Shown: piece by piece, positions 1-7,436 of the stretch
Position numbering within the stretch: position 1 is the stretch's first letter
Layout: the number at the start of each line of letters is the position of its first letter
NCBI GenBank assembly: GCA_009839685.1
Contig: VXPC01000044.1
Coordinates: forward strand, 1-43,605
DNA length: 43,605 nt
Reading direction: 5' to 3'
Source of the DNA: Candidatus Saccharimonadota bacterium
GTDB taxonomy: Bacteria > Patescibacteriota > Saccharimonadia > Saccharimonadales > VXPC01
Made by a program: the position numbers and the translations under genes
The notes under the pieces: generated by a model
The model's input: only the letters and a program-made list of their open reading frames with translations
The model's database searches: none
What the model was told of the DNA's origin: nothing

Positions 1-49
1 CTGGATAACCGAGCAATTGCTTTTCCAACTGTTTAGAATCAGGTGTCAT
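1..49 (-). CDS. N-terminal fragment of an unidentified protein
   Basis: An ATG at 49-47 on the minus strand opens a frame that stays open to the window edge and encodes MTPDSKQLEKQLLGYP. A GGAAAGG sequence about 8 bases upstream is a reasonable ribosome binding site. It lies 22 bases downstream of the msrB stop in the same direction, so it is probably the next gene of that operon. Sixteen residues are too few to name a family. Confidence 0.5.
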   Translation of the reverse strand, partial: MTPDSKQLEKQLLGYP

Positions 50-71
50 GACTGCCTTTCCAAGAGTCCCG

Positions 72-482
72 TCAGCCTTCGGTGACATTATTTTGTTCAT
101 CCCTAAAACTTAAAGCCAGACTGTTGATGCAGTAGCGCATGTTAGTCGGCGTTTGCGGCGCGTCTTCAAAAAGATGGCCCAAGTGGCTGCGGCAGCTGCG
201 GCAGATTACTTCCGTCCGGCGCATGCCGTGGGAGTTGTCAGGCCGCAAATCAACCGCCCGCCCCGCGACGACGTCATAAAAGCTCGGCCAGCCCGACTCC
301 GAATCGAACTTATGCTCGCTCCTGAAGAGTTCGGCATTGCAAGCTCCGCACAGATAAACCCCTTCGTCCTTGTTGTGCAACAGCTTGCCAGTAAAGGGGC
401 GCTCGGTGGCCCCTTCCCTCAGAACCGAATACTTCATCTCCGGCAATTTGTCGCGCCAGCCGTCGCCTGGGTTATCGTTCAA
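72..482 (-). CDS. msrB: peptide-methionine (R)-S-oxide reductase MsrB
   Basis: Reduces the R epimer of methionine sulfoxide in damaged proteins. The 136-residue product has the full MsrB pattern: a CGACN motif and a CRSCR motif (the two zinc-binding Cys pairs), SGWPSF, HLGHLF, and RYCINSLAL carrying the catalytic cysteine. Length fits a single-domain MsrB. I place the start at the TTG at 482-480, because the family normally begins just before the W..L...EY.VLR segment and a GGAAGGGGCG ribosome site lies just upstream. This start overlaps the end of the 46-residue gene by 11 bases, which suggests translational coupling. A longer reading from 554 would add an arginine-rich leader that is the out-of-frame image of the upstream gene. 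No MsrA domain is fused to it, and msrA is not in the window. Confidence 0.93.
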   Translation of the reverse strand: MNDNPGDGWRDKLPEMKYSVLREGATERPFTGKLLHNKDEGVYLCGACNAELFRSEHKFDSESGWPSFYDVVAGRAVDLRPDNSHGMRRTEVICRSCRSHLGHLFEDAPQTPTNMRYCINSLALSFRDEQNNVTEG

Positions 483-612
483 GGTTCGCCCCTTCCGGTG
501 GCGCGAATTCTTCATACAACTCCGAACTGGGCGTGAAAAACAGTTGGACAACAACGAAAGCTATGGCGAAACCGATGATGGCCATATTGATGAAGATAAG
601 GACTTTTTTCAT
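472..612 (-). CDS. 46-residue single-pass membrane protein, msrB operon
   Basis: A short frame starting ATG-AAA-AAA at 612 and ending in TAA at 472. It begins MKKVLIFINMAIIGFAIAF, a lysine-tipped hydrophobic segment of about 25 residues, followed by a short soluble tail (SSELYEEFAPPEG). This is the layout of a one-TM protein or an uncleaved signal anchor. Its stop overlaps the TTG start of msrB, so the two are probably translated together. I do not recognise a family. The hydrophobic N-terminus, lysine start and tight coupling support a real gene over chance. Confidence 0.6.
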   Translation of the reverse strand: MKKVLIFINMAIIGFAIAFVVVQLFFTPSSELYEEFAPPEGANLER

Positions 613-645
613 AAGCGTTTACGTCAATAATCTTAGCACGCCGAG

Positions 646-2325
646 CTACATTCTCGACGGTACCTCCACCCCCAAAATACCTAAGGAGAAGCAAAGGTGG
701 CGGTAAGTGACATCCATCAGCCAGAGACGGCTGGCCCGGGCTTCGGCCTCTGCATCCAGGACCCTCACCTGCTCATAGTAGCGGTTCAGCTCCCGGCAAA
801 GTTCGAAAACGTGCATGGCTATCCGGTTAAGCTCCAGACTGTCCAGGGCTCCTTCTAAAACGTCTTCAAAATATAAAATCTTCAGTAGCAGTTTCCGTTC
901 GGCCGCGAAATCGTAACCGGGGTTGGGCTGGTAGTCGGCCCCGCCGGCCTTTTGCAAAATAGCTTTCAAGCGCAAAGTGGCGTACTGCACGTACGGACCG
1001 GACATGTCGGACAGGCTGAAAACCCGGTCCCAGTCGAAGAGGATATTGTGTTTTTTGCCTTGGCTGAACTCCTGGAAAATCAAAGCGCCTTGCGCAATTT
1101 TTTTCACGTCGGCCGCGTCCAAGTCCTCGAGTGTCAACTTGGTCGCGGTCTCATAAGCCCTGTCGAGCACGTCCTCCAAGTGAACGGCTCGGTGGCGCGA
1201 AGACATTTTCTGCTTCTTGCCGGCGGGATCCAATTCTTCGATTAACCCGTAGGAATGGTGAATGAGTTCGGCTTCGGTCAACTGTGCTATGCGGTTGAGG
1301 GCGAAAAGCTGCCTGAAATGAAACTGCTGCTCCATGCCGACGACATAGACGACTTTGTCGGGCCGGAAGCGTTGCTGGCGGTAGGCTATGGTGGCAATAT
1401 CGGTCGAGGCGTAGAGGGTGGCTCCGTTGCTCTTCTGGATCAACATAGGCGTCTTGATACCCTCCGAAGCAAGGTCGATAATCAGCGACCCGTCGTCTTG
1501 GCGCTGGGCGATCCCCCGCTGCTCCAGGTCCTGCAGTAGGCCTGGCAGCTGCTCGCGGTAGAAGGATTCGCCGAACGTATGGTCGAAGTCGATGCCGAGA
1601 TCATCCAAGACATGGTTCATTTCTTCTTTGGAGATACGGCTGAAAAACTCGTGGTACCGCCAAGCCTCCTTATCTCCTCGTTCAAGTTTGATCAGCCAAG
1701 CCTGGATCTGGTCGTTCAGCTCCGATCCGCCTTCGGCCTCTTCGGCCCTTAGGGCCTGACGGGTCAGGACATAAATTTTGCCCAGTTCCTTGAGACCGTC
1801 GCGCTCCAGCTTTTCCCGCTGGCCGAACTTGAGCAATCCAACCACCCAGATACCGAAAATCGTTCCCCAGTCTCCGACGTGGTTGTCCGTCACGACTTCG
1901 TAACCTCTGGCCAGATGCAGGTTCTTGACCGCCCGGCCTTGAAAAAGGTTGCGCATGTGCCCAATGGAGATGGGTTTGGCCAAATTAGGTGAAAAATACT
2001 CCACCAAGGCCAGTTTGCCGCTGGCGGGCCGTTGGCCTAAATTTTTGTGTTCGGCCTGCCAGGTCAGCAGCTGTTCGGCCAAAAAGCGGGGCTTCAGCCA
2101 CAAATTAACGTAGCCGTTAACTGCTTCCAGGCGCTCGATTTCGTCGTGTTCAACCTCCGCCGCCAGTTTGTCCGCGACAGTCTGGGGCGGCAAATCTTGC
2201 TCTTTTGCCAAGACGAAACAGGGCATGGCGAGATCCGACCCCAGCTCCGGCAAGCCGGCTTGAATCAAATCGCCTCTCAGACCCAAATCGTCCAGTTCAG
2301 CTAAAAAACTACTCAACCTCTTCAT
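646..2325 (-). CDS. argS: arginine--tRNA ligase
   Basis: Charges tRNA-Arg with arginine in the cytosol. The 559-residue class I synthetase has the HIGH-type motif as SIGHMRN (about residues 120-126) after the FSPNLAKP segment, the KMSKS equivalent as KMSSR (about 375), and the family C-terminus LGVEVPSRM. The C-terminal third is the DALR anticodon-binding domain. Length is normal for ArgS. The start is ATG 2325: the reading frame continues upstream to 2376 but would run through the TATAAT promoter element at 2340-2335. There is no Shine-Dalgarno sequence, so the message is probably leaderless. The cognate-type tRNA-Arg is elsewhere in the window (20739). Confidence 0.97.
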   Translation of the reverse strand: MKRLSSFLAELDDLGLRGDLIQAGLPELGSDLAMPCFVLAKEQDLPPQTVADKLAAEVEHDEIERLEAVNGYVNLWLKPRFLAEQLLTWQAEHKNLGQRPASGKLALVEYFSPNLAKPISIGHMRNLFQGRAVKNLHLARGYEVVTDNHVGDWGTIFGIWVVGLLKFGQREKLERDGLKELGKIYVLTRQALRAEEAEGGSELNDQIQAWLIKLERGDKEAWRYHEFFSRISKEEMNHVLDDLGIDFDHTFGESFYREQLPGLLQDLEQRGIAQRQDDGSLIIDLASEGIKTPMLIQKSNGATLYASTDIATIAYRQQRFRPDKVVYVVGMEQQFHFRQLFALNRIAQLTEAELIHHSYGLIEELDPAGKKQKMSSRHRAVHLEDVLDRAYETATKLTLEDLDAADVKKIAQGALIFQEFSQGKKHNILFDWDRVFSLSDMSGPYVQYATLRLKAILQKAGGADYQPNPGYDFAAERKLLLKILYFEDVLEGALDSLELNRIAMHVFELCRELNRYYEQVRVLDAEAEARASRLWLMDVTYRHLCFSLGILGVEVPSRM

Positions 2326-2334
2326 GTCTAACCG

Positions 2335-2343
2335 ATTATAACA
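2335..2343 (-). promoter_or_regulatory. extended -10 promoter element of argS
   Basis: The minus strand reads TGTTATAAT, an extended -10 (TGn plus consensus TATAAT). It ends 9 bases before the argS ATG, so transcription should begin 2-3 bases before the start codon. No good -35 box is visible, as is usual for extended -10 promoters. Confidence 0.6.
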
Positions 2344-2415
2344 GAGGCTGCTTAGCGGCTGGCGGCCGGGCGCCAATTTTTAAACGCCGGTGAAAAATAG
2401 TACAATGGCGCTGGT

Positions 2416-2508
2416 GGAGAGGTGCAGGAGTGGCTGAACTGGCACGCTTGGAAAGCGTGTAGGGTATGTCAAGTACTCTCGTGGGTTCGAATCCCACCCT
2501 CTCCGCCA
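2416..2508 (+). tRNA. tRNA-Ser(GGA)
   Basis: The acceptor stem GGAGAGG (2416-2422) pairs with CCTCTCC (2498-2504), followed by discriminator G and an encoded CCA (2506-2508). The anticodon loop CTTGGAAAG gives anticodon GGA, reading UCC/UCU. A long variable arm, as expected for class II tRNA-Ser, precedes the T arm GTGGG-TTCGAAT-CCCAC. A TACAAT -10 element lies at 2401-2406. Confidence 0.96.
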
Positions 2509-2589
2509 GGTTGAAAAAGCGGTTATTCTCTCGCGGAGAAAACGGTAATATAATTGCAACAGATAACCTGCGGTTTCTTTATAAATTCG

Positions 2590-3441
2590 ATGTCACTCAT
2601 AAAACTAGAGAATGTCAGCCAGATCTTCGGGTTTGGCGATGCCACCACGGTCGCGCTTGACCAAATAGACTTGGATATTAAAAAGGGCGAATTTATAGCC
2701 GTCATGGGGCCGAGCGGGGCCGGCAAGACCAGCTTGCTGAATATCCTCGGCTTGATTACGCCGCCGGCCAAAGGGTTGCATACATTTTTGGATCAAGAAA
2801 TGATGCGTATGTCGCAGAGCCATCTGGCCAAGCTGCGCCAGCAGCACATCGGTTTCGTCTTTCAAAAACACAACCTGCTGCCCAACCTGACCATTTTGGA
2901 CAATGTTTCCCTGCCGTTGCTTTACTCGGTCAACTTGGGTTTCTTGAAGCGGGTTGAGATAGTTAAAAGGCTCTTGAGCCGGCTTGGTATCCACAAGAAA
3001 GAATTCCTGTACCCCTACCAGCTGAGCGGCGGCCAGATACAAAGAGCGGCCATCGCCCGGGCCCTTATCAGCCAGCCGACAATCCTGATTGCCGACGAGC
3101 CGACCGGCAATTTGGACTCCAGCAACAGCCAGCTGGTGATGGATATCCTTCAGGGGGTGAACAAGGAGGGGTTGACGATTGTCATCGCCACCCACGAACC
3201 GGCTCTCACCAAGTACGCCGACCGGATTATCTACCTCAAGGACGGCTGCGTCCGAGTCGATCAAAAATTGAGAAAAAACCAGCAGATTGACTTGGGTAAA
3301 ATCCATGACGCCATTAAAAAGCAGGACATGAGACGGAAAAACAAGCAGGAGAGCGCCGGTGACAAGGAAGGGGCGTCGCCGGCCGCGAAGACGGCTAAGG
3401 TTCGCAAAGCCAAGGTCAGGAAGATCAGGAATAAAAAATGA
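2590..3441 (+). CDS. ABC transporter ATP-binding protein, MacB/LolD type
   Basis: ATPase subunit that would power the permease encoded directly downstream. Walker A is GPSGAGKTS (residues 40-48), the signature LSGGQ starts near 145, Walker B is ILIADEP (165-171) followed by TGNLDS as in the MacB/LolD/FtsE branch, and the H-loop is in ATHEPA. After about residue 225 there is a lineage-specific, strongly basic tail rich in Lys/Arg/Ala. The start at ATG 2590 fits the family N-terminus ([12 protein letters not shown]). A longer start at 2554 adds a cysteine-containing leader and overlaps a TATAAT at 2549-2554. Its stop overlaps the permease start (ATGA), showing an operon. Substrate unknown: the pair could export a peptide or lipid or act as a stress sensor. 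Confidence 0.92.
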   Translation: MSLIKLENVSQIFGFGDATTVALDQIDLDIKKGEFIAVMGPSGAGKTSLLNILGLITPPAKGLHTFLDQEMMRMSQSHLAKLRQQHIGFVFQKHNLLPNLTILDNVSLPLLYSVNLGFLKRVEIVKRLLSRLGIHKKEFLYPYQLSGGQIQRAAIARALISQPTILIADEPTGNLDSSNSQLVMDILQGVNKEGLTIVIATHEPALTKYADRIIYLKDGCVRVDQKLRKNQQIDLGKIHDAIKKQDMRRKNKQESAGDKEGASPAAKTAKVRKAKVRKIRNKK

Positions 3442-4667
3442 TGCTCCTAAAGTACATCCAGATAGCCAGGCAGGCTTTGAAACAGAAGCGGGATCGCAGC
3501 CTGATAACCATCCTGGGCATCGTTTGCGGGATCGCCGGCATTACCTTGCTGATCAATTTCGGCCTAGGCGTACAGCGGCAAATCGTCAACGAGGACAACT
3601 CCGGCGACAACCTGCTTGTCGTCCGCTCCGGACAAGCTGTCAGCAGCAGCGCCAGCGGCAAGATAACCCGCTACAATTTCGCCCAATCCAGCGGGGTCGC
3701 CCCTGCCCTGACGGCCGGAGACCTGAAGGCAGTCGAGGGAGTTGAGGCCGTTGAAAAAGCTACCCCCGTGACCGTTTTGAACGAAGAGATCAAAGACCTG
3801 TCCGGCAGCCGTTTCCATAACGGCCATGTCATCGCTGCCGACGCCGATCTGCTGGGCTTAATCGGCTACGAAATGAATCACGGTACCAACACCCTGAACG
3901 GCACCAAGCAAACGGTTGTCATCGGTGACGAGGTCGCCCGCGAACTTTTTGACAATTCGCGCCCCATTTCGCACGAGATCATTATCGGTGGCGAGAGATT
4001 CATCGTTGTCGGCGTCCTGAAGAACCCGGAAAGGCTGAATCCTTTCAATGTCGGCTTCAACTACCGCCGGGCGGTTATCATGCCTTTCGCGGCCTTAGAA
4101 GCGCTCAACGCGGAATCGGAAACCGAAACCCTGATTTATGAAATCCTGGCCAAAACCAAGACGGCAGTCGACAATCAGATAGTCGAAGAGGTTACCGAAC
4201 GCGTCCTCGAAAACCACGATCAAGAACAGAACTTCACCGTCTTCAGGAATAACGAGCTGGTTTTCCTGACCGGTTACGCCTTCGACCTGTTCAGGGATCT
4301 GACTATCATCATCTCCATCGTCTTCCTGATGTTGGGAGGTATCAGCCTGACCAATGCCATGCAGGCCTCGGTAGCCGAGAGGAGGCTGGAAATCGGCATC
4401 CGCAAAGCGGTCGGGGCGACCAACCAGCAGATCATGAACCAGTTCATGATCGAAGCCCTGATTCTCAGCTCGGTGGCCGGGTTTCTGGGTATTCTGCTGG
4501 CTTTGGCCTTCGGGCTGGCAATCGACTACTGGACCCCGATCAGACCCGTTATCCAGCTTGACGTTATCGGCCTGATGCTGGTCCTGTCGCCGCTGCTCGG
4601 CCTGATATTCGGCGCCCAAGCCAGCGCCCAAGCGGCCTTGCAAAAACCCGGCGATATCTTGAAGTGA
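3438..4667 (+). CDS. ABC transporter permease, MacB/FtsX type
   Basis: Membrane partner of the preceding ATPase. The 409-residue protein has the MacB layout: a first TM helix (about residues 22-42), a large extracellular MacB_PCD domain (about 45-270), then three C-terminal TM helices forming the FtsX domain, including the typical ERRLEIGIRKAVGATNQQI loop and the terminal PGDILK. Four TM segments and one FtsX domain mean it should work as a homodimer with two ATPases. Translationally coupled to the upstream gene by a 4-base overlap. No outer-membrane or periplasmic adaptor gene is nearby, in keeping with a monoderm envelope. Substrate cannot be told from sequence. Confidence 0.92.
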   Translation: MMLLKYIQIARQALKQKRDRSLITILGIVCGIAGITLLINFGLGVQRQIVNEDNSGDNLLVVRSGQAVSSSASGKITRYNFAQSSGVAPALTAGDLKAVEGVEAVEKATPVTVLNEEIKDLSGSRFHNGHVIAADADLLGLIGYEMNHGTNTLNGTKQTVVIGDEVARELFDNSRPISHEIIIGGERFIVVGVLKNPERLNPFNVGFNYRRAVIMPFAALEALNAESETETLIYEILAKTKTAVDNQIVEEVTERVLENHDQEQNFTVFRNNELVFLTGYAFDLFRDLTIIISIVFLMLGGISLTNAMQASVAERRLEIGIRKAVGATNQQIMNQFMIEALILSSVAGFLGILLALAFGLAIDYWTPIRPVIQLDVIGLMLVLSPLLGLIFGAQASAQAALQKPGDILK

Positions 4668-4721
4668 GGACTGTGGCCGGCCTCATACCCTTGGGTTACG
4701 GCGCGCCAAGGTAAAAACCGC

Positions 4722-4751
4722 TTGTTTTTTACGGCTTGAGTCTGCCATAAT
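4722..4751 (+). promoter_or_regulatory. promoter before the 141-residue acidic protein
   Basis: TTGTTT (4722-4727), an 18-base spacer ending in TGC, then CATAAT (4746-4751), that is an extended -10 with a fair -35 box. It lies about 45 bases ahead of the start codon at 4797. Confidence 0.5.
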
Positions 4752-4796
4752 AGGGCTTATACTTATCAAAATTTACAAAGATCATGGAGTGGGCAC

Positions 4797-5222
4797 ATGG
4801 ATCCAGACGGTGATAACAGACAAGACGAAAAACTTGAAAGCAGCGACGGGCAGCTGGAAGAGCAGATTCCGCCGGCACCGGCGCCGGATGTTCCCGCCGA
4901 TGCGCCGGACGTGTCGGAGATAAGCTCCAGAGCCGATTTGAACACCCTAGCCAGCAACGCTTTCGGTTCGGCCCAGAACCAGGGTTTGCTAGACATCAGG
5001 CACCAAGCTTTGGAAAAACTGGGCGAGGAAGGATTAGTGGACAATCTGGATCAGGCGCCGGAACAGCATTTCCAGACCCTGATGATGATTATTCAGGAAA
5101 CCGACAATATGGCGATGATTGACAAGGCTTACGCCACGGCCTTGCAGCTCAAGGATGCCAAGGAGCGGGCCCAAGCCCTGTTGGCTATTGCCAACGAGAT
5201 AACCTACTTCACCTCGAAGTAG
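4797..5222 (+). CDS. acidic helical protein of unknown function
   Basis: A 141-residue soluble protein without signal peptide or TM helix. Residues 1-45 are acidic and proline/alanine rich (PPAPAPDVPADAPD) and probably disordered. The rest looks like a helical bundle (NTLASNAFGSAQNQGLLDIR, later QTLMMIIQETDNM and LLAIANEI). The start has a GGAG site 8-9 bases upstream and its own promoter. I do not recognise the family. It is probably lineage specific. It lies between an ABC exporter operon and a convergent membrane protein gene, and nothing in the context points to a function. Confidence 0.72.
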   Translation: MDPDGDNRQDEKLESSDGQLEEQIPPAPAPDVPADAPDVSEISSRADLNTLASNAFGSAQNQGLLDIRHQALEKLGEEGLVDNLDQAPEQHFQTLMMIIQETDNMAMIDKAYATALQLKDAKERAQALLAIANEITYFTSK

Positions 5223-5247
5223 GTTCCACAATCAGAATAAGCTAAAT

Positions 5248-5715
5248 CTAAGCCCCTAAGAGGTTGTGAACCAGCCGGTGGCCGGTGGCCGCCACGAAAG
5301 CGAAGACGATTAGGGCGCCGACTGCGGTCCAAGCAGTAATACCTGCCAGAGAGGCGCTGGTGTCGACGATGTCGGTTGCCGCAGCCGCCTGGGTGTTGCC
5401 ACCATCAGTCTGGCCGCCAGCGGCCGCAGCCGCGTTGCCGGCTGTCACTTGATTAGCGGCCCCCGACTCTTCAATAACCTCAAGAACCGGCGTTTCGGTC
5501 GTGGTCGTGGTGTTCTCCCGCCACAACCAAAAACCGGTCAGGGCGATTGAGAAAATGATGATGAAAATGGCTATGAAACGGCTGAAGTGCAGCAGAAAAC
5601 TTTTCATGGGCAGCTTGCGGTTCTCGCCATTGATGGACGCCTTCAACTCCTCGGAGAGAACTCCCCCCTGAAAGTTGTCGTAATCGTCTTGGTTGCGCTT
5701 GAAGAAGTTTGGCAT
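5248..5715 (-). CDS. two-TM membrane protein with Ala/Gly/Thr-rich linker
   Basis: A 155-residue protein of unknown function. Residues 1-40 are charged and cytoplasmic, a TM helix follows (about 44-66, FIAIFIIIFSIALTGFWLW), then a Thr/Ala/Gly/Gln-rich exposed linker (about 68-115), then a second TM helix (about 125-146) and a short tail. It runs convergent to the acidic protein gene with a 25-base gap. No Shine-Dalgarno is visible. A TATATT at 5736-5731 would start the transcript roughly 8 bases before the ATG. No family recognised. Confidence 0.7.
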   Translation of the reverse strand: MPNFFKRNQDDYDNFQGGVLSEELKASINGENRKLPMKSFLLHFSRFIAIFIIIFSIALTGFWLWRENTTTTTETPVLEVIEESGAANQVTAGNAAAAAGGQTDGGNTQAAAATDIVDTSASLAGITAWTAVGALIVFAFVAATGHRLVHNLLGA

Positions 5716-6003
5716 CTTAAATTTTTGAAAAATATAAATATATAAACAACGGATTTCCGTTTGCTATCGCTGTTAATAACTTCTTATTTAAACAGCTAAA
5801 ATAGCTTTGTAGCTATTATAATAACATAATAGCATTATAAAAGCAACAAGAAATGGGCGGGGTGTATTTGATATTTGCAGCCGGCAGTTATCGACATTTC
5901 TACGCCACCCTGCCGCAGCCCCGGTGAAGTAATTAACACAACAACCCTTCTATCCGGACGCTTATGATAATAAAATGGTTCCCAGAAGCTAAGATTGAAC
6001 GAC
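5716..6003. promoter_or_regulatory. AT-rich divergent promoter region with inverted repeats
   Basis: About 290 bases between two divergent membrane-protein genes, with no coding frame of note. It holds a perfect 14-base palindrome AACGGATTTCCGTT (5748-5761), an inverted repeat AATAGCT-TTGT-AGCTATT (5800-5817), and a cluster of -10-like TATAAT/ATTATA strings around 5816-5845. For the rightward gene, overlapping TATGAT/GATAAT elements lie at 5963-5971. The palindromes could be operators. Confidence 0.45.
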
Positions 6004-7386
6004 ATGGCTCAGGATACCAAAGACAATCAGGAGCAGGAAACGCCGACAGTCGCCCCGGTTCCATTCTCCCCCAACACCCCCGGACCGCCGATTAAAATGA
6101 TTGCTATCGTAGCAGGCGCAGTGCTGGTTATGGGCGCCTTAGCCTTGGGTGTTTATTTTTATTTCTCCAATCCCAGCCGGCCCCTGAACGACGTCACCGT
6201 CCCGGACAAGGAAACCGCCGAAGAACCCCCGGCGGAAAACAATGACGGCGCGGAAGAAGGGGGCGAGATGGAAAAAGAGGAGGAAAACGGGGGCGATTAC
6301 GAGTCAATCCTAGAAAGGGTGGCTTTCAACGTTCTGGAAGCTGAGAGCCTGTCTTACACCTACAGCTACAACTCAACCAACGACTTCGCCCTGGGCATAT
6401 CGACCGGCGACCCCGGCGGCCGGAGCAACGGCAGGGTCGCGATCAGCGCCGAATACAGGTTCCAAGCCGTCGGCTTGGATGATCCCGACAACGCCATCAT
6501 CCGCCAGAGCATCAGCATTACTTACGATACGCAAGACGTTGCCGGCAGCACGGCCGTGGACTTCAACGTCATCCGCCATCGAAACGACTTTTATTTCCAA
6601 CTGCTCAGCAGGGAAGCCGGCCAGTTCCTGCCCCTTGTCGATCAAAGCGCAGTCGACTCTACCCTGCTGGACAAATGGCTCAAGTTCACCCTTGAGGATG
6701 GCCGCTTTCTCGAACTGGAGAACGGCGATCTCAGTCACCTGGAAGGCACCCTCACCGGCCTTCTGTTGGAAACAATCCTGCAGGAAATGATTACCGTCAA
6801 CGACGACAACCGGGGAGGGTTCTTTATTCCTCTAGATTTCTTCGCCGGTGCCAGCTACCTGGACTCCCCCTTCGTTTTCGGCGTGGCGGATAACCGCGGC
6901 GACCGCCGCAGCATTTTCCGGACAATGGTCGGCTTCGGGGAGGGCGGCCCGGCGGACAAGCCGGAGACCATATTTGCAATCGGCGACTGCGAAGCGGACG
7001 TAGGCGAAACCCTGACCTGCCAGTCCAAGAGCCAGCTCGGCGCTTTTAAAGCCGAGGATATCTTCGAAATTTACGGTGATTTGCTGGATAAGGCCAACCT
7101 GGCAGGTATCCTGCCGCCGCTGGCGGAAGAAGATTTTGACCAGCTGCTCCTCGATCCGGAAGACATTACCGCCCGCCAAGGCGAAATTACCGTTAATCTA
7201 AACAGCGAACTGCCATTGCTGGCAACCTCTACGACGACATTTTCAGCCGAGAGAGAGGGCGAGCAAACGGGCAGTCGCGACCGGATCAGCGGTCAAACTT
7301 ACGCGGAGTTGTCCTATGAGGGTTTCAATGAAGATATAGATTTGAGCCTGCCGACCGACCTGACACCGCTCTCGGAATTGCGTTAG
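6004..7386 (+). CDS. N-terminally anchored extracellular protein of unknown function
   Basis: A 460-residue protein: a short proline-rich cytoplasmic N-terminus, one TM helix (about residues 31-55, MIAIVAGAVLVMGALALGVY), an acidic Glu-rich stalk (about 65-100), and a large extracellular domain with alternating polar and hydrophobic stretches typical of beta-sheet. A single Cys pair (GDCEADVGETLTC) could form a disulfide. Start chosen at ATG 6004; a TTG at 5995 in the same frame is possible, and neither has a ribosome site. The layout resembles the 682-residue protein at 12078-14126, so both may be surface proteins of one style. No recognised family. It is followed by a terminator-like hairpin and then the convergent groEL. 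Confidence 0.72.
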   Translation: MAQDTKDNQEQETPTVAPVPFSPNTPGPPIKMIAIVAGAVLVMGALALGVYFYFSNPSRPLNDVTVPDKETAEEPPAENNDGAEEGGEMEKEEENGGDYESILERVAFNVLEAESLSYTYSYNSTNDFALGISTGDPGGRSNGRVAISAEYRFQAVGLDDPDNAIIRQSISITYDTQDVAGSTAVDFNVIRHRNDFYFQLLSREAGQFLPLVDQSAVDSTLLDKWLKFTLEDGRFLELENGDLSHLEGTLTGLLLETILQEMITVNDDNRGGFFIPLDFFAGASYLDSPFVFGVADNRGDRRSIFRTMVGFGEGGPADKPETIFAIGDCEADVGETLTCQSKSQLGAFKAEDIFEIYGDLLDKANLAGILPPLAEEDFDQLLLDPEDITARQGEITVNLNSELPLLATSTTTFSAEREGEQTGSRDRISGQTYAELSYEGFNEDIDLSLPTDLTPLSELR

Positions 7387-7410
7387 CCGAATGATTTAAG
7401 TGTCGGCTTT
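7385..7410 (+). terminator. probable terminator between convergent genes
   Basis: AGCCGA (7385-7390) and TCGGCT (7403-7408) form a 6-bp stem with a 12-base loop, followed by TT. The stem overlaps the stop codon of the upstream gene. It is weak but well placed before the convergent groEL. Confidence 0.4.
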
Positions 7411-7436
7411 TGGAAAAACATCGCGGCGGCGGGGTT

